A stretch of DNA of 64,000 nucleotides from Alphaproteobacteria bacterium (GCA_028871345.1 JAGWNK010000011.1:1-64000); one strand, 5' to 3'; shown: positions 53,321-63,247, counted from the first letter of the stretch. Program-made: numbers and translations. The notes: generated by a model not told the origin, from the letters alone.

Positions 53321-54085
53321 ATGACCGCGGACAGCCCACTTTTCGCAACGTCACCGGACGGGACACGCATTGCATTCGGCAGCAAAGGAGAAGGCCGCCC
53401 CGTCGTCCTCATCCACGGCTTTGCCTCCAGCCGCGAACAGAACTGGGTTTCGACGGGCTGGATCGATCGCTTGGCCCACTCAGGCTTCCGCGTCGTCAGT
53501 TCGGACTGCCGCGGCCATGGCCACAGCGACAAGCCGCACGCTCCGGAAGCCTACGGCGAGCACATGATAGAGGACATCCTCGCCGTGATGGATGCGGCAG
53601 GCGTGCCCGCGGCGGACGTGATGGGATATTCGATGGGCGCGATGCTTGCGATCCGCCTGATGATGTCGCATCCCGAGCGGGTGCGGCGGGTCGTGGCGGC
53701 CGGCATCGGCGAAACCTATTTTGCCGAGCATCAATCCTGGCGCAGCATGATCGCCGAAGCGATGCTGACCGACGATCCGTCGCAGGTGGGGGACCGTGCC
53801 GCACGCCGCTTCCGAATCTTCGGGGGGCAGCGGGGAAAGGACCGGTTCGCGCTCGCCGCCTGCATGCATTCGCCCCGCCGCATGTACACGCCAACCGATC
53901 TGAAGGCGTCAACCCGTCCCGTGCTCGTCGTTGCGGGGGAAAACGACGACCTGACGGGCTCGCCATTGCCGCTGGCGCAGGCGTTTGCCGACGGACGCGC
54001 GCTGATCCTCCCGAACAAGGATCATATGACGGCGGTCGGAGATCCCGGCTACAAGCGCGCCGTGATCGAGTTTTTTTCGGAATAG
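53321..54085 (+). CDS. Alpha/beta hydrolase
   Basis: This 254-residue cytoplasmic hydrolase contains VVLIHGFASSREQNW, SSDCRGHGHSDKP, the nucleophile elbow MGYSMGAMLAIRL near residue 105, VLVVAGENDDLTG for the acid and NKDHMTAVG for the catalytic His. It has no signal peptide. It is divergent from the M20 gene and stands alone. I cannot separate esterase, lipase and non-haem peroxidase roles from sequence alone. Confidence 0.88.
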   Translation: MTADSPLFATSPDGTRIAFGSKGEGRPVVLIHGFASSREQNWVSTGWIDRLAHSGFRVVSSDCRGHGHSDKPHAPEAYGEHMIEDILAVMDAAGVPAADVMGYSMGAMLAIRLMMSHPERVRRVVAAGIGETYFAEHQSWRSMIAEAMLTDDPSQVGDRAARRFRIFGGQRGKDRFALAACMHSPRRMYTPTDLKASTRPVLVVAGENDDLTGSPLPLAQAFADGRALILPNKDHMTAVGDPGYKRAVIEFFSE

Positions 54086-54397
54086 CGAACAGCCGACGGG
54101 TTTTCATCGGGCCGCCGGGCCGTGGCCGGACGCGCGTAACGCGCCGTTGAATCGGAAGCGTGGCACACCGGCGGCGCGCCGCTGCGGAAGAAGAATCGAA
54201 ACTTCCCAGCGGATCGACGTGGGCGTGGCGGCATTCTGTTATCGCTACCATTACGGACATACCCCGATTTGTCCGTGCTGTTGCAAAGCCAACACAAATG
54301 ACAGCGCTGGCAAAAATTGACACTCGTCCGATTAGTCATATAAATGTGATTTTTGGACAATTCACGCGGGATAGCGTGAAATCGGGGAGGGAATTCC
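54086..54397. other. 312-base leader region of the TonB-dependent receptor
   Basis: The stretch holds no gene I can support. Its right part carries the promoter described separately and a GGGGAGGG ribosome site just before ATG 54398. The left part is unremarkable GC-rich sequence. No clear terminator for the preceding hydrolase gene is visible. Confidence 0.4.
54317..54344 (+). promoter_or_regulatory. Sigma-70 promoter for the TonB-dependent receptor
   Basis: TTGACA at 54317-54322 and TATAAA at 54339-54344 are separated by 16 bases, one of the best housekeeping promoter matches in the window. Transcription would begin near 54351, leaving a leader of about 45 bases before the receptor start. 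Confidence 0.65.
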
Positions 54398-57115
54398 ATG
54401 CCAAAATTGCAGCGTGCACTTCTGTGCGGAGCAAGCGCCCTTGCGGCCATGTCAGTGCTGCCGGTCGCGTCCTTTGCGCAGGACAGCACGACCTTGGAGA
54501 CGGTGACGGTCACCGGCATCCGCGAAAGTCTTCGTGACTCCTTGCTCATGAAGCAGAACGCGACGCTTATCACGGATAACATCTCGACCAAGGACATCGG
54601 CCAGCTTCCCGACGTCACCATCGCCGAGGAATTGTCGCGGCTGCCGGGTGTGAACACCCAGCGCGATCGGGGTAATGCCAGCCAGGCCGCCATCCGCGGC
54701 ATGGGGCCTCGCTTGGTGTTCGGTCTCGTCAACGGCCGCGAAGTGGCGTCGTCGGAGCCATCGCAGGATCTGCGTTGGGAAATCTATCCGTCGGAAGTGC
54801 TCTCGGGCGCCCAGGTCTACAAGACGCAAGATGCCTCGCTCGTCCCGGGCGGCATCGCCGCAACCGTGGACATCCGCACGGTTTCCCCGCTCGACTATGC
54901 CGGCAAGGAGCTCAACCTTCGCGTCGGCCCGACCTACAATGAAGAGGGCTCGCAACTCGCGCATTATGATCCCTTGGGCTTGAGAGGCAGCGCGGCCTAC
55001 ATCACGCACATCACCGACACATTCGCCGTAGCCTTGGCCGCGAGCTTCCAGCGCGAGAAGAACGGCTTCCCCGATTTCCGCACCTGGGGCTGGAACACGC
55101 CGGACAACTCGGGCGCCAGTTCAGCCACGAGCGTCGGCAACACCGGCGATCTCAATTTCGACGGCGTGCCGGACAACACGACCTGGGGTCTCAACACGGA
55201 AGTGAAAGAGATCACGCAGGACCGCCTGGCCCTCATGGGCGCGGTGGGCTGGCGGCCGACGTCGAACATCGAGGTCAAGTATGACGGCCTCTATTCGCAC
55301 TATACGATCCGCGAGAACCAGTTCCAGGATTGGTTCGGCAACGGCCACGGCAACTGGGACAACGGCGACAACTGCCTGGCCGCCGGACACTGGAACTGCT
55401 ACTTCAATTCACCCGGATCGAGCTACACCATCATCAACAACACGGTCGTCGCACTGACGACGCCGAACAACGTGTGGTCCAACAGCGAGAACGAGATCGC
55501 TCGGTATAAGGAGCGCCACACTCTCATACTGAACGGCCTCAATGTCGGCTGGACGGCTGGCGAATGGGACACCCATGTGGACCTGTCGCATTCGGAAGCG
55601 TGGCGCAACAACGAATGGGATGCCATATATCTCAACGATACCTACGCGCCGGGACTGAAATACGATATCCGCGCCGGCCAGGTGCCTTATGCGGCGTTCC
55701 TGGGCGGCATCGACCCGCAGGCACCTGCGTTGCAGGGCCTCGGCAGCCGTAACGGCGAGAGCGACGGACCCGAGCACACCTTCGATCAGCTGACGGCAGT
55801 GACGTTCGATGTCACGCGTGCCATCGACGGCTCTTTCATCACCGCCATCGACTTCGGCGGGCGCTGGTCCGACCGTATAAAGACGCACCGCAATCATCAG
55901 GGCTTCCCGGTGCCGAACTTCTATGCGACCGGCACGCTCACCAGCTACCTCAATGAATTCTCGATCAAGAGCTTCACGGCGCCGCCGATCGTGTACGGCA
56001 ATTTCGACACGCTGTGGCCGCTCGCCTACGGCAGCTACAGCGGCGCGGCGGACAACACCGAACTCATGCTGCAGCGCACCCGGGTCCGCGAAGGCTCGCT
56101 CGAGGGCTATGTCAAGGCCGAGTTCTCGGGAAAGATGGGTGTTCCGGTCGACGGCGACCTCGGCGTGCGCGTGGCGGCGGTCAACACGACCAGCGACGGC
56201 TTCTCCTCGACGAACGGCAATGCCGGCCCGTTCACGGCGGTGTCGATCAAGAACAGCTACACCGATGTGCTGCCGACGCTGAACCTGAACTTCCATCTCG
56301 CCGACGACCAGATGCTGCGCTTCGGCGCGGGCATCGCCATCTCGCGCCCGCCGTTGGACGCGTTGACGGCAGGTTTCGCCCTGGGATCTATCACGCCCGG
56401 CCTCACGCCGACGGCGGGCGGCGGCAATCCGAAGCTGAAGCCCTACAAGGCCGATCAGGTCGATCTGTCCTACGAGTGGTACTTCCACGAAGAGTCGTTG
56501 TTCTCCGTTGCGCTGTTCTACAAGCACCTCGAGAACTTCATCGGCGCGAGCCAGGTGCTGCAGAACATCAACGGTACGAACTATCTGGTGACGGCCGAGA
56601 CCAACGGCAAGGGCGGCGACGTCGAGGGCATGGAATTGACGCTTCAGTCGCGGTTCTACTTCCTGCCCGGATTCCTGCAGGACTTCGGCGTCTATTCGAA
56701 CTACGCCTACGTGACTTCCGACGTGAAGGAATTCGCGCCGGCGCTGAACACGACGCAGACGCCCTATACCACGCCGTACCCCATGGTGGGCCTGGCGAAG
56801 CACACGGCCGAAGTCGACCTGTTCTACGACAAGGGTGGCTTCGAGACGCGCTTCGCGATGAAGTATCACAGCCCGGAGGTGGTCGCGCCGACCTGGGTGG
56901 GAACAACGCTGAAACAGCTCGACGCCGAAACGATCTTCGACGCCAGCGTGTCGTATCAGTGGACGGACAATATCGCCACGCGCTTCCAGGCCCGTAATCT
57001 CACGAACGAGCCCGGTCGCATGACGAGCGACAACAACCGGGAGAACCTGTCAAACGACGGCGGCTACCAGGTCTACGGCCGCTCGTACCTGTTCGATATT
57101 TCGGTCTCTTACTAG
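54398..57115 (+). CDS. TonB-dependent receptor (carbohydrate-type, Caulobacter/Xanthomonas group)
   Basis: This 905-residue outer-membrane receptor has a signal peptide (MPKLQRALLCGASALAAMSVLPVASFA), a TonB-box-like ETVTVTG near residue 32, a plug domain (KDIGQLPDVTIAEELSRLPG, AAIRGMGPRLVFGLVNGREV) and a long beta-barrel ending in FDISVSY with the terminal aromatic residue typical of porin folds. The QLPDVTIAEEL form and the DLRWEIYPSEV stretch match the group that imports plant oligosaccharides. A GH53 galactanase follows, suggesting uptake of galacto-oligosaccharides. Confidence 0.94.
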   Translation: MPKLQRALLCGASALAAMSVLPVASFAQDSTTLETVTVTGIRESLRDSLLMKQNATLITDNISTKDIGQLPDVTIAEELSRLPGVNTQRDRGNASQAAIRGMGPRLVFGLVNGREVASSEPSQDLRWEIYPSEVLSGAQVYKTQDASLVPGGIAATVDIRTVSPLDYAGKELNLRVGPTYNEEGSQLAHYDPLGLRGSAAYITHITDTFAVALAASFQREKNGFPDFRTWGWNTPDNSGASSATSVGNTGDLNFDGVPDNTTWGLNTEVKEITQDRLALMGAVGWRPTSNIEVKYDGLYSHYTIRENQFQDWFGNGHGNWDNGDNCLAAGHWNCYFNSPGSSYTIINNTVVALTTPNNVWSNSENEIARYKERHTLILNGLNVGWTAGEWDTHVDLSHSEAWRNNEWDAIYLNDTYAPGLKYDIRAGQVPYAAFLGGIDPQAPALQGLGSRNGESDGPEHTFDQLTAVTFDVTRAIDGSFITAIDFGGRWSDRIKTHRNHQGFPVPNFYATGTLTSYLNEFSIKSFTAPPIVYGNFDTLWPLAYGSYSGAADNTELMLQRTRVREGSLEGYVKAEFSGKMGVPVDGDLGVRVAAVNTTSDGFSSTNGNAGPFTAVSIKNSYTDVLPTLNLNFHLADDQMLRFGAGIAISRPPLDALTAGFALGSITPGLTPTAGGGNPKLKPYKADQVDLSYEWYFHEESLFSVALFYKHLENFIGASQVLQNINGTNYLVTAETNGKGGDVEGMELTLQSRFYFLPGFLQDFGVYSNYAYVTSDVKEFAPALNTTQTPYTTPYPMVGLAKHTAEVDLFYDKGGFETRFAMKYHSPEVVAPTWVGTTLKQLDAETIFDASVSYQWTDNIATRFQARNLTNEPGRMTSDNNRENLSNDGGYQVYGRSYLFDISVSY

Positions 57116-57183
57116 ACGATGTATGGAGGCGGGGGGCTTCAGTCCTCCGCCTCCGGGGTTCGCTCTCCGCACGTTTCTCCTCC

Positions 57184-57219
57184 GGCGCGCAAACCGACGT
57201 TGCGCGCCGCCCCATTTTT
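57184..57219 (+). terminator. Rho-independent-type terminator between receptor and GH53 genes
   Basis: GGCGCGCAA (57184-57192) and its exact complement TTGCGCGCC (57200-57208) make a nine-pair stem around a seven-base loop, followed by GCCCC and a TTTTT run ending at about 57219. A separate GC-rich hairpin lies just upstream near 57123-57152. This may cut expression of the galactanase relative to the receptor. Confidence 0.55.
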
Positions 57220-57312
57220 GCAGTGCATGGCGAAGAGACCGCATCGATAATACAATTCAATGCCGCGGCGCTTGCCGGCGCACGAAGAAAAGACGCAGGA
57301 GGGAATACGACC

Positions 57313-58689
57313 ATGAAATCCACACATCTGCTGCTCCTGGCGGCGCTCATCGTCGCCGCGCCGACGGCGGCCAGGCCGGTCTATTTCGGTGCCGATCTTT
57401 CCTTCGCCAACGAGATGGATGATTGCGGCGTCGTCTATCGCGAGAACGGTCAGCCCAAGGATCTCTACGCGCTCTTCAAGGAGCACGGCGCCAACATGGC
57501 GCGCGTCCGCATCTGGACCGACGGCAACACCACCGGCTACAGCAACCTTCCCGATGTCATCCGCAGTTTCAAGCGGATGCAGGCGCAGGGAATGAAGACC
57601 GTCCTCGATTTCCACTATTCCGACTGGTGGGCCGATGGCGGCAAACAGATCATCCCGAAGGCCTGGGCGGGGATCAAGGATCCGCAGGCGCTGTCCAAGG
57701 TGCTCTACCGCTATACCTTCGACACGCTGATGGCGCTCAACAAGGCCGGCGTGATGCCCGACGTGGTGCAGCCGGGAAACGAGATCAACCATGAGATCCT
57801 GGCGCCGGGGCCCTGGCGGACCGGTGCCATCGACTGGAAGCGCAACGCGCTGCTGTTGAATGCCGCGATCCGGGCGATCCGCGATGCCGGCCGGGCCGCA
57901 GGCAAGATGCCCAAGGTGATGATCCAGATCGCCCAGCCCGAAAATGTGCGGCCCTGGTTTGCGGCGGCCACCAAGGCTGGCGTCACCGATTTCGACATGA
58001 TCGGCATCAGCTACTATCCCAAATGGTCGATGGACTCGATCGCCGGTCTCGGGCGCACCATCAACTTGCTGCGCAACCAGTACCCCGGAGTGGACGTGCT
58101 GGTCATCGAGACGGCGTATCCCTGGACCCTGACGGACAGCGGCGGTCCCAGCGGGCTTGCCAGGGACGACCTGAGCCCCGGCTACCCGGCGACGCCCGAG
58201 GGCCAGAAGGCGTTCCTGATCGATCTGAGCCAGGTCGTGCTGGCGAGCGGCGGAGCCGGCGTCTTCACCTGGGCGCCCGACTGGATTCCTTCGGCCTGCA
58301 CCAGGAAGCCTCACGGCGTTGATTGGGAGGTCATGAGTTTCTTCGACCGAAGCGGCAACGTGCTGCCGGGCATCGACCACATGGACCACGCCTACGCCAT
58401 GCCCGTGACGGTGACCTTCCGCTTCCACGGCGCCGGCGCCGGGGACTACCGTCTGTGGGGTGACATGTTCGGCGATTTCGACGGGGTGACGTTTCCCCTC
58501 AAGCGCCAGGGCGACACACTTATCTACACGACGACGCTGATGCCGGGCACGCCGATCCGCTTCCAGGTTTACGGCGACCAGGCGATGCGAAAGCCCCTGC
58601 TGGCCCCCTCGAGGCGCGACGACGTCGCCGTCAGCGAGACCGTGCCGGACAAGGACACCGTCTACGAGTTGGACCTGAAAGGGCAGTGA
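57313..58689 (+). CDS. GH53 endo-beta-1,4-galactanase (exported)
   Basis: This 458-residue secreted enzyme cleaves beta-1,4-galactan side chains of pectin. After the signal peptide (MKSTHLLLLAALIVAAPTAA) comes FGADLSFANEMDDCG, then VRIWTDGNTTGYS and VLDFHYSDWWADGGKQ. The acid/base Glu lies in VQPGNEINHEIL near residue 158 and the nucleophile Glu in VLVIETAYPWTL near 268, as in other GH53 members. The last 90 residues form an additional domain. The start follows AGGAGG at 57299. It probably works with the upstream receptor. Confidence 0.93.
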   Translation: MKSTHLLLLAALIVAAPTAARPVYFGADLSFANEMDDCGVVYRENGQPKDLYALFKEHGANMARVRIWTDGNTTGYSNLPDVIRSFKRMQAQGMKTVLDFHYSDWWADGGKQIIPKAWAGIKDPQALSKVLYRYTFDTLMALNKAGVMPDVVQPGNEINHEILAPGPWRTGAIDWKRNALLLNAAIRAIRDAGRAAGKMPKVMIQIAQPENVRPWFAAATKAGVTDFDMIGISYYPKWSMDSIAGLGRTINLLRNQYPGVDVLVIETAYPWTLTDSGGPSGLARDDLSPGYPATPEGQKAFLIDLSQVVLASGGAGVFTWAPDWIPSACTRKPHGVDWEVMSFFDRSGNVLPGIDHMDHAYAMPVTVTFRFHGAGAGDYRLWGDMFGDFDGVTFPLKRQGDTLIYTTTLMPGTPIRFQVYGDQAMRKPLLAPSRRDDVAVSETVPDKDTVYELDLKGQ

Positions 58690-58695
58690 CCGCCG

Positions 58696-59124
58696 TCAGC
58701 CGCAGTTGGTGACGCTGTCCGGGTGTCGGTGCATTTCCAGAAGGCGTTCGAGCGCCTCGATGATCGCTCCGGGGAGGGCCGGCTTCTCGATGGCCGGGAC
58801 ATCCGGCCATTCGGCGAGTATCGGGTCCGAAGGTATCTGTCCGCTGTAAAACAGGAACGGGATGCCCCGCGATGCCAGGATTCTCGCCACGGGGGCAACG
58901 CTCTCCGCATTGAGGCGCAGGTCGAGCACGGCCGCCGAGAGCGGCTCGGCCTTGGCGTATTTGAGGCCGCGGAACACCGTCGACGCCGGGCCCAGGACCG
59001 TGGCGCCTTCATCCTCCAGCGTCGCCGCGATCTCCATGGCGATCAACGCTTCGTCTTCCACCACCAGGATGCTGACGCCGGAGAGGCGGGCTGCGGCAGA
59101 ATTCCCCTGCTCTTGTCTAGGCAT
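58696..59124 (-). CDS. Single-domain response regulator
   Basis: This 142-residue receiver-only protein contains SILVVEDEALIAMEIAATLEDEGATVLGPA (acidic pocket), the phospho-acceptor Asp in AAVLDLRLNAES, a Ser/Thr-region LFYSGQIP and the Lys in IEKPALP. There is no output domain. It directly follows the HWE-family kinase gene, overlapping its end by eight bases, so the pair is co-translated and the kinase is its natural phosphodonor. Confidence 0.9.
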   Translation of the reverse strand: MPRQEQGNSAAARLSGVSILVVEDEALIAMEIAATLEDEGATVLGPASTVFRGLKYAKAEPLSAAVLDLRLNAESVAPVARILASRGIPFLFYSGQIPSDPILAEWPDVPAIEKPALPGAIIEALERLLEMHRHPDSVTNCG

Positions 59125-62100
59125 GACGCCCCAGGACCTCATCGGCGATTTCAATCGTGCAGCGGACTCCGTCCGGAAGCAATTCGTGGCTTACCACCGA
59201 ATTCGGCACCCCCGAACGGATCAGACGCGAACCGAATCCCACGCGCTTCGGAGTCGTCACGGGCGGCCCGTTGCGTTCTTGCCAGATAACGCTCAGCACT
59301 TTGTTTCCGTTCCGCTCTTCCATCCGCCAGACGAGGTCGATCTCTCCTTTATCCACAGACAAGGCGCCATATTTGGCGGCGTTGACCGCGAGTTCGTGCA
59401 GGACGAGCCCGAACGGCGTGGCGACGTCGGGCGGCAGGCGCACGGCCTCTCCCTTGATGTGCAGGCGTTCGGGGCGCTCGCCGAGATAGCTTGCCACCTG
59501 GTACTGGACGAGCCCGTACAGGTCGGCGCCTTCCCACTGGGAGTCCACCAGCATCTTGTGGGCGTTGGCCAGAGCCGTGATGCGCCCGTTCAGTTTTTCG
59601 ATGAATTCCTCGGGCGTGTGCGTGTTGCGCCAGGTCTGGTGGACCATGGCCTGGATGACGGTCAGCGTGTTTTTCACGCGGTGCGTGAGCTCGCGCAGCA
59701 GGAGGCGTTGACGGATCTCCCAGGCCTTGGACCCGGTGATGTCGCGCGTGCTCTCGAGCACCAACCGGCCGGCGGGCGTGCTGTAGAGCTCGAGTTGACT
59801 CTCGATGGTCAGGACGCGGCCGTCCTTGGTATGGTGCAGGAGCTCGCCCTTCCAGCTTCCCATCTTCTCCAGCTCCGCCTTGACGGCTGCGAAGCTGCTG
59901 CCGGGAACCTCGGTGCGGAGCAGTTGCTCCATGCGCCGGCCCATGGCCTCCTCCTTCGCGTAGCCGTAAAGTTCCTCGCTGCCGCGGTTCCACTGCCGGA
60001 CGCCGCCGTCGAGATCCCAGACGAAAATCGGGGCGCGCGACAGCTCGACCAGCCGCATCTCCTGGCGCAGGCTCTGCTCGCTGGCGCCGAGCGCATCCTC
60101 CATGATCCGCCGGTTGGAGATGTCGAGCAGCGTAACGACGACGCCGTCGATCTTGTCATCCACCGTACGGTAGGGCCGCACGCGGACCTCGAACCAGCCG
60201 CCGTTGCGGCCGCGGACTTCCCGCTCGATGGGGACCAGCCGCTTGAGCACCTGGCGGGAATCGTCGGCCAACGATTCGTATTCGAGCACATGCGTGAAAT
60301 CGGTGATGGGCCGGCCGATGTCGGAAGCGGTGACGTTGAACAGGTCGCAGAACCGCGGGGTGAAGCGTTTGATGCACAGCTCCGAATCAAGGAACAGCGT
60401 GGCGAAGTCCGTTGCCGCCATCAGGTTCTGCAGGTCGCTGTTGGCCCGCGAAACCGTCTCGACTTTGGACTTGAGCTCGCTGTTGACGGTCTGGAGTTCC
60501 TCGTTGATCGACTGCAGTTCTTCCCTGCTGGTTTCCAGTTCCTCGGCGGTCGAGCGGTATTCTTCGTTGATCGACTGCAGTTCTTCGTTGGCGGCCCGCA
60601 GTTCCTCATTGGCCGTCTCGGATTCCTCCCGGGTGGTCCGCAGGCGCTGCTGCGCCAGCTCGAGCTCGTGCTTTAGCTGGATCATCGCGTCCGAGGTCAT
60701 GGTCGCCGCGTCCGGCGGGGAACCGGCTTGGTCCTCGCGGCTGCCTTCGATGAAGACCACCAACGCCCGGCGCTGACCCTTTTTGGGGTCGGCGGTGGGA
60801 ACCGGCCTGATCAGCAGCTGGACCTCGCTGGTGCGGCCGTTGAATCGAACGGAAATCGGTGGTGAAAGGACGTTTTGGCCGCGCTCGAACGCCCGGTTGA
60901 GGGCGGCGCGCAGATCGAAACGCAGTTCCTGGCGGACCAGCTCCGTCACTTCTGTCGCCAGCGGCCCGCCGGACGGCATGAGGTAGCGCCCGGCGCTTTC
61001 GGACAGGTGCACGACGTGAAGGGCTTCGTCTACCAGGACGCTAGGCGGAGCGAGTGCCTCGAGCGCCTCGCGGTGCGCGGTCTGGGCGATGCGGGCCTTG
61101 GTCGCGTGCGGCTCGATGGTTCCGGCCGGCTGGGTGCCCGCCGCGAGGCCGGATAATCGCGGCAGCATGGGCAGCCGATCGCGCTGCTTCCCGGTCGATT
61201 GATAGAGGCGCGCGTCGCGGTCGACCACGCGGAACAGTCCGTCGGGATGATCGGCGGTCTCCGACGAGCCCAGGAACAGATAGCCGTCGGAATTGAGCCC
61301 GTAATGCAGGATCGCCAGCGCCTGCTGTTGCACCTCCCTGTCAAGATAGATGAGAAGGTTGCGGCAGGAGACGAGGTCAAGGCAGGAGAAGGGCGGGTCT
61401 TTCAAGATACTGTGGTTGGCGAACAGCACCATGTCGCGCAGGTCCTGCTTGACTCGGTACATGTCGCCGTCGGCCGTGAAGAACCGCCGCAGGCGCTCTG
61501 GGCTCACGTCGTTTTCGATTGTCGCCGGATAACGTCCTTCGCGTGCGACTGCCAGGGCCTTGGCGTCGAGATCGGAGGCAAAGATCTGGATTTCGGGGCG
61601 TTCTTCGTGCCTCCCGGCCTCCTCGAGCAGCAGCATCGCGAGCGCGTAGGCTTCTTCGCCGGTGGCACAGCCGGCGGCCCATATCCGCAGCGTGCCGCCG
61701 GCGCCCTTGGAATCGAACAGGCGCGGCAGGGCCAGTGTGGCGAGGGCCTCGAAGGCCTTCGGATCACGGAAGAACGTGGTGACCGAGATCAGCAGATCGC
61801 CCATCAGAGTGTGCGCCTCGTCGGTATTCTCGCGCAAATGGGAGAAATACTGACCGAGCTTTTCGGCGCGCGTCACCTGCATGCGGCGAAGTATCCGGCG
61901 CGTGACCGTGGAACGCTTGTAGTGGCTGAAATCGTGTCCTGTCCGCGCCCGCAGATGCGTAAGGATGCGGCGGACGTTGTCTTCTTCGTCGGCACCAAGG
62001 CCGGCCGTACCGAGCTGCTGCTTGATGCGCAGTATCTCGGCGAGTTTGTCGGCCAGTTCCGCCAGCGGCAGCACGAAATCGGCGGCATCGATGGCGATGA

Positions 62101-62626
62101 CGCTGCGCGGCATCGAGGGATATTCCGCCTCCTCCGGCGACTGCACGAGAACGATGCCGCCGGCCTCCTTGATCTGCTTGGTGCCGATTGAGCCGTCGGC
62201 GCCTGCGCCGCTCAGGACGACGGCGACATCGCCGCCGCGCTGGTCGGCCAGCGAACGGAAGTACAGGTCGATTGGCGCACGATGACCGTGCACTTCGGCG
62301 AACGGAATGGCCGCAATCTCCCCGTCGCTGATCCGCAGCTGGCGGTCGGGCGGGATGACATAGACATGGTTTTGCTCCAGCGTCGACACGGCCGTGACTT
62401 GGTCAACGGGCATTGCGGAGCGGCCGGCCAGGATCGCGGCAAGCTCGCTGCGGGCGTGCGGATCCAGATGCAAAATGACCACGAAGGCCGCACCGGTGTT
62501 CGCGGGCAGCCTCTCGAACAGATTCTGCAGGGCCAGAACACCGCCTGCCGACGCCCCTACACCTACGATGGGGAATTGATCGGTTGTAGGTTCGACCGGA
62601 CCTTGGCGATGGGCTGACTTAGCCAT
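59117..62626 (-). CDS. CheB-CheR-PAS-PAS-HWE sensor histidine kinase fusion
   Basis: This 1169-residue soluble multidomain protein starts with a CheB methylesterase domain (about 18-195; VGVGASAGGVLAL, ILHLDPHARSEL, VLSGAGADGSIG). A CheR methyltransferase domain follows (about 215-475; IWAAGCATGEEAYALAML, LVSCRNLLIYLDREVQ). A long coiled coil of repeated EELQSINEE-type heptads (650-738) and two PAS domains come next. The HWE histidine kinase has its His near 982 (LTHRVKNTLTVIQAMVHQTW), HELAVNAAKYGAL and IWQERNGPPV. No CheA or receptor genes are adjacent. ATG 62626 lies after a GC-rich ribosome site. Confidence 0.93.
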   Translation of the reverse strand: MAKSAHRQGPVEPTTDQFPIVGVGASAGGVLALQNLFERLPANTGAAFVVILHLDPHARSELAAILAGRSAMPVDQVTAVSTLEQNHVYVIPPDRQLRISDGEIAAIPFAEVHGHRAPIDLYFRSLADQRGGDVAVVLSGAGADGSIGTKQIKEAGGIVLVQSPEEAEYPSMPRSVIAIDAADFVLPLAELADKLAEILRIKQQLGTAGLGADEEDNVRRILTHLRARTGHDFSHYKRSTVTRRILRRMQVTRAEKLGQYFSHLRENTDEAHTLMGDLLISVTTFFRDPKAFEALATLALPRLFDSKGAGGTLRIWAAGCATGEEAYALAMLLLEEAGRHEERPEIQIFASDLDAKALAVAREGRYPATIENDVSPERLRRFFTADGDMYRVKQDLRDMVLFANHSILKDPPFSCLDLVSCRNLLIYLDREVQQQALAILHYGLNSDGYLFLGSSETADHPDGLFRVVDRDARLYQSTGKQRDRLPMLPRLSGLAAGTQPAGTIEPHATKARIAQTAHREALEALAPPSVLVDEALHVVHLSESAGRYLMPSGGPLATEVTELVRQELRFDLRAALNRAFERGQNVLSPPISVRFNGRTSEVQLLIRPVPTADPKKGQRRALVVFIEGSREDQAGSPPDAATMTSDAMIQLKHELELAQQRLRTTREESETANEELRAANEELQSINEEYRSTAEELETSREELQSINEELQTVNSELKSKVETVSRANSDLQNLMAATDFATLFLDSELCIKRFTPRFCDLFNVTASDIGRPITDFTHVLEYESLADDSRQVLKRLVPIEREVRGRNGGWFEVRVRPYRTVDDKIDGVVVTLLDISNRRIMEDALGASEQSLRQEMRLVELSRAPIFVWDLDGGVRQWNRGSEELYGYAKEEAMGRRMEQLLRTEVPGSSFAAVKAELEKMGSWKGELLHHTKDGRVLTIESQLELYSTPAGRLVLESTRDITGSKAWEIRQRLLLRELTHRVKNTLTVIQAMVHQTWRNTHTPEEFIEKLNGRITALANAHKMLVDSQWEGADLYGLVQYQVASYLGERPERLHIKGEAVRLPPDVATPFGLVLHELAVNAAKYGALSVDKGEIDLVWRMEERNGNKVLSVIWQERNGPPVTTPKRVGFGSRLIRSGVPNSVVSHELLPDGVRCTIEIADEVLGRHA

Positions 62627-62783
62627 AAAGCCCCCGCTGGAAGAAACCTGGTGTTCCTTAACAGGGGGGGTGGCCAAATGCCAGCGAAGACTGTTGCCGC
62701 CGCGCAATTGGCGGTCTGTTCGCTGGGACGGCCCCGCAAGGGATGTTGGGGCCGTCGGGCGTCAGCTTACGTGGCGCGCGCTC

Positions 62784-63128
62784 TCAAGCCTTGGCGCCCA
62801 GATCTCCGACATCATCGACGATTGTGCCGAAGCCGGCCGGAGTTGCCTTGACCTGATCGCTATCCGAGGATGTTGACGCGCCGTTCTGTGCGGCCGCGAC
62901 GGACGCTCCGTCGACGGGCGGCAGTTGTCTGACATCCACCGGCAGCGGCAGCCGTCCTGCGGCCTGCAGCGCCGGGACCTCCGGCTGGTCCGCAGGCAGG
63001 GTCAAGTGTACGTTGCCGAGGAAGGCGCCAAACCCGCCCAGGCCGAAAGCGGCACTGGGGGCTGCGGTGGCAAACAGGCTGGCGACGGCGATGATTGCGA
63101 TCCGTCCGTGTCTCCTAAATTCACGCAT
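62784..63128 (-). CDS. Small exported protein of unknown function
   Basis: This 114-residue product has a signal peptide (MREFRRHGRIAIIAVASLFATAAPSAAFG). A short Gly/Phe-rich start (LGGFGAFLG) and a Pro/Ala-rich mature part (LPADQPEVPALQAAGRLPLPVDVRQLPPVDG) follow, ending in an acidic Ser/Asp-rich tail. I recognise no domain. ATG 63128 is supported by GGGAGCGG upstream. It lies upstream of the kinase gene on the same strand with a 157-base gap. Confidence 0.6.
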   Translation of the reverse strand: MREFRRHGRIAIIAVASLFATAAPSAAFGLGGFGAFLGNVHLTLPADQPEVPALQAAGRLPLPVDVRQLPPVDGASVAAAQNGASTSSDSDQVKATPAGFGTIVDDVGDLGAKA

Positions 63129-63247
63129 GGTCCGCTCCCGATTCAAGCCTGCCTATTAGACCTTGCCATTTCGTCCGTGGTACGGACAAACGCGCCCGAG
63201 GTAACCGGATGGTGCACGACAAAGTCCGCAATCGATTCGATAAAGCG

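Noticed and set aside
57123-57152. GGAGGCGG/CCGCCTCC hairpin as the receptor terminator
   Set aside because: The stem is good but no T run follows; the hairpin at 57184-57219 is the better terminator candidate.
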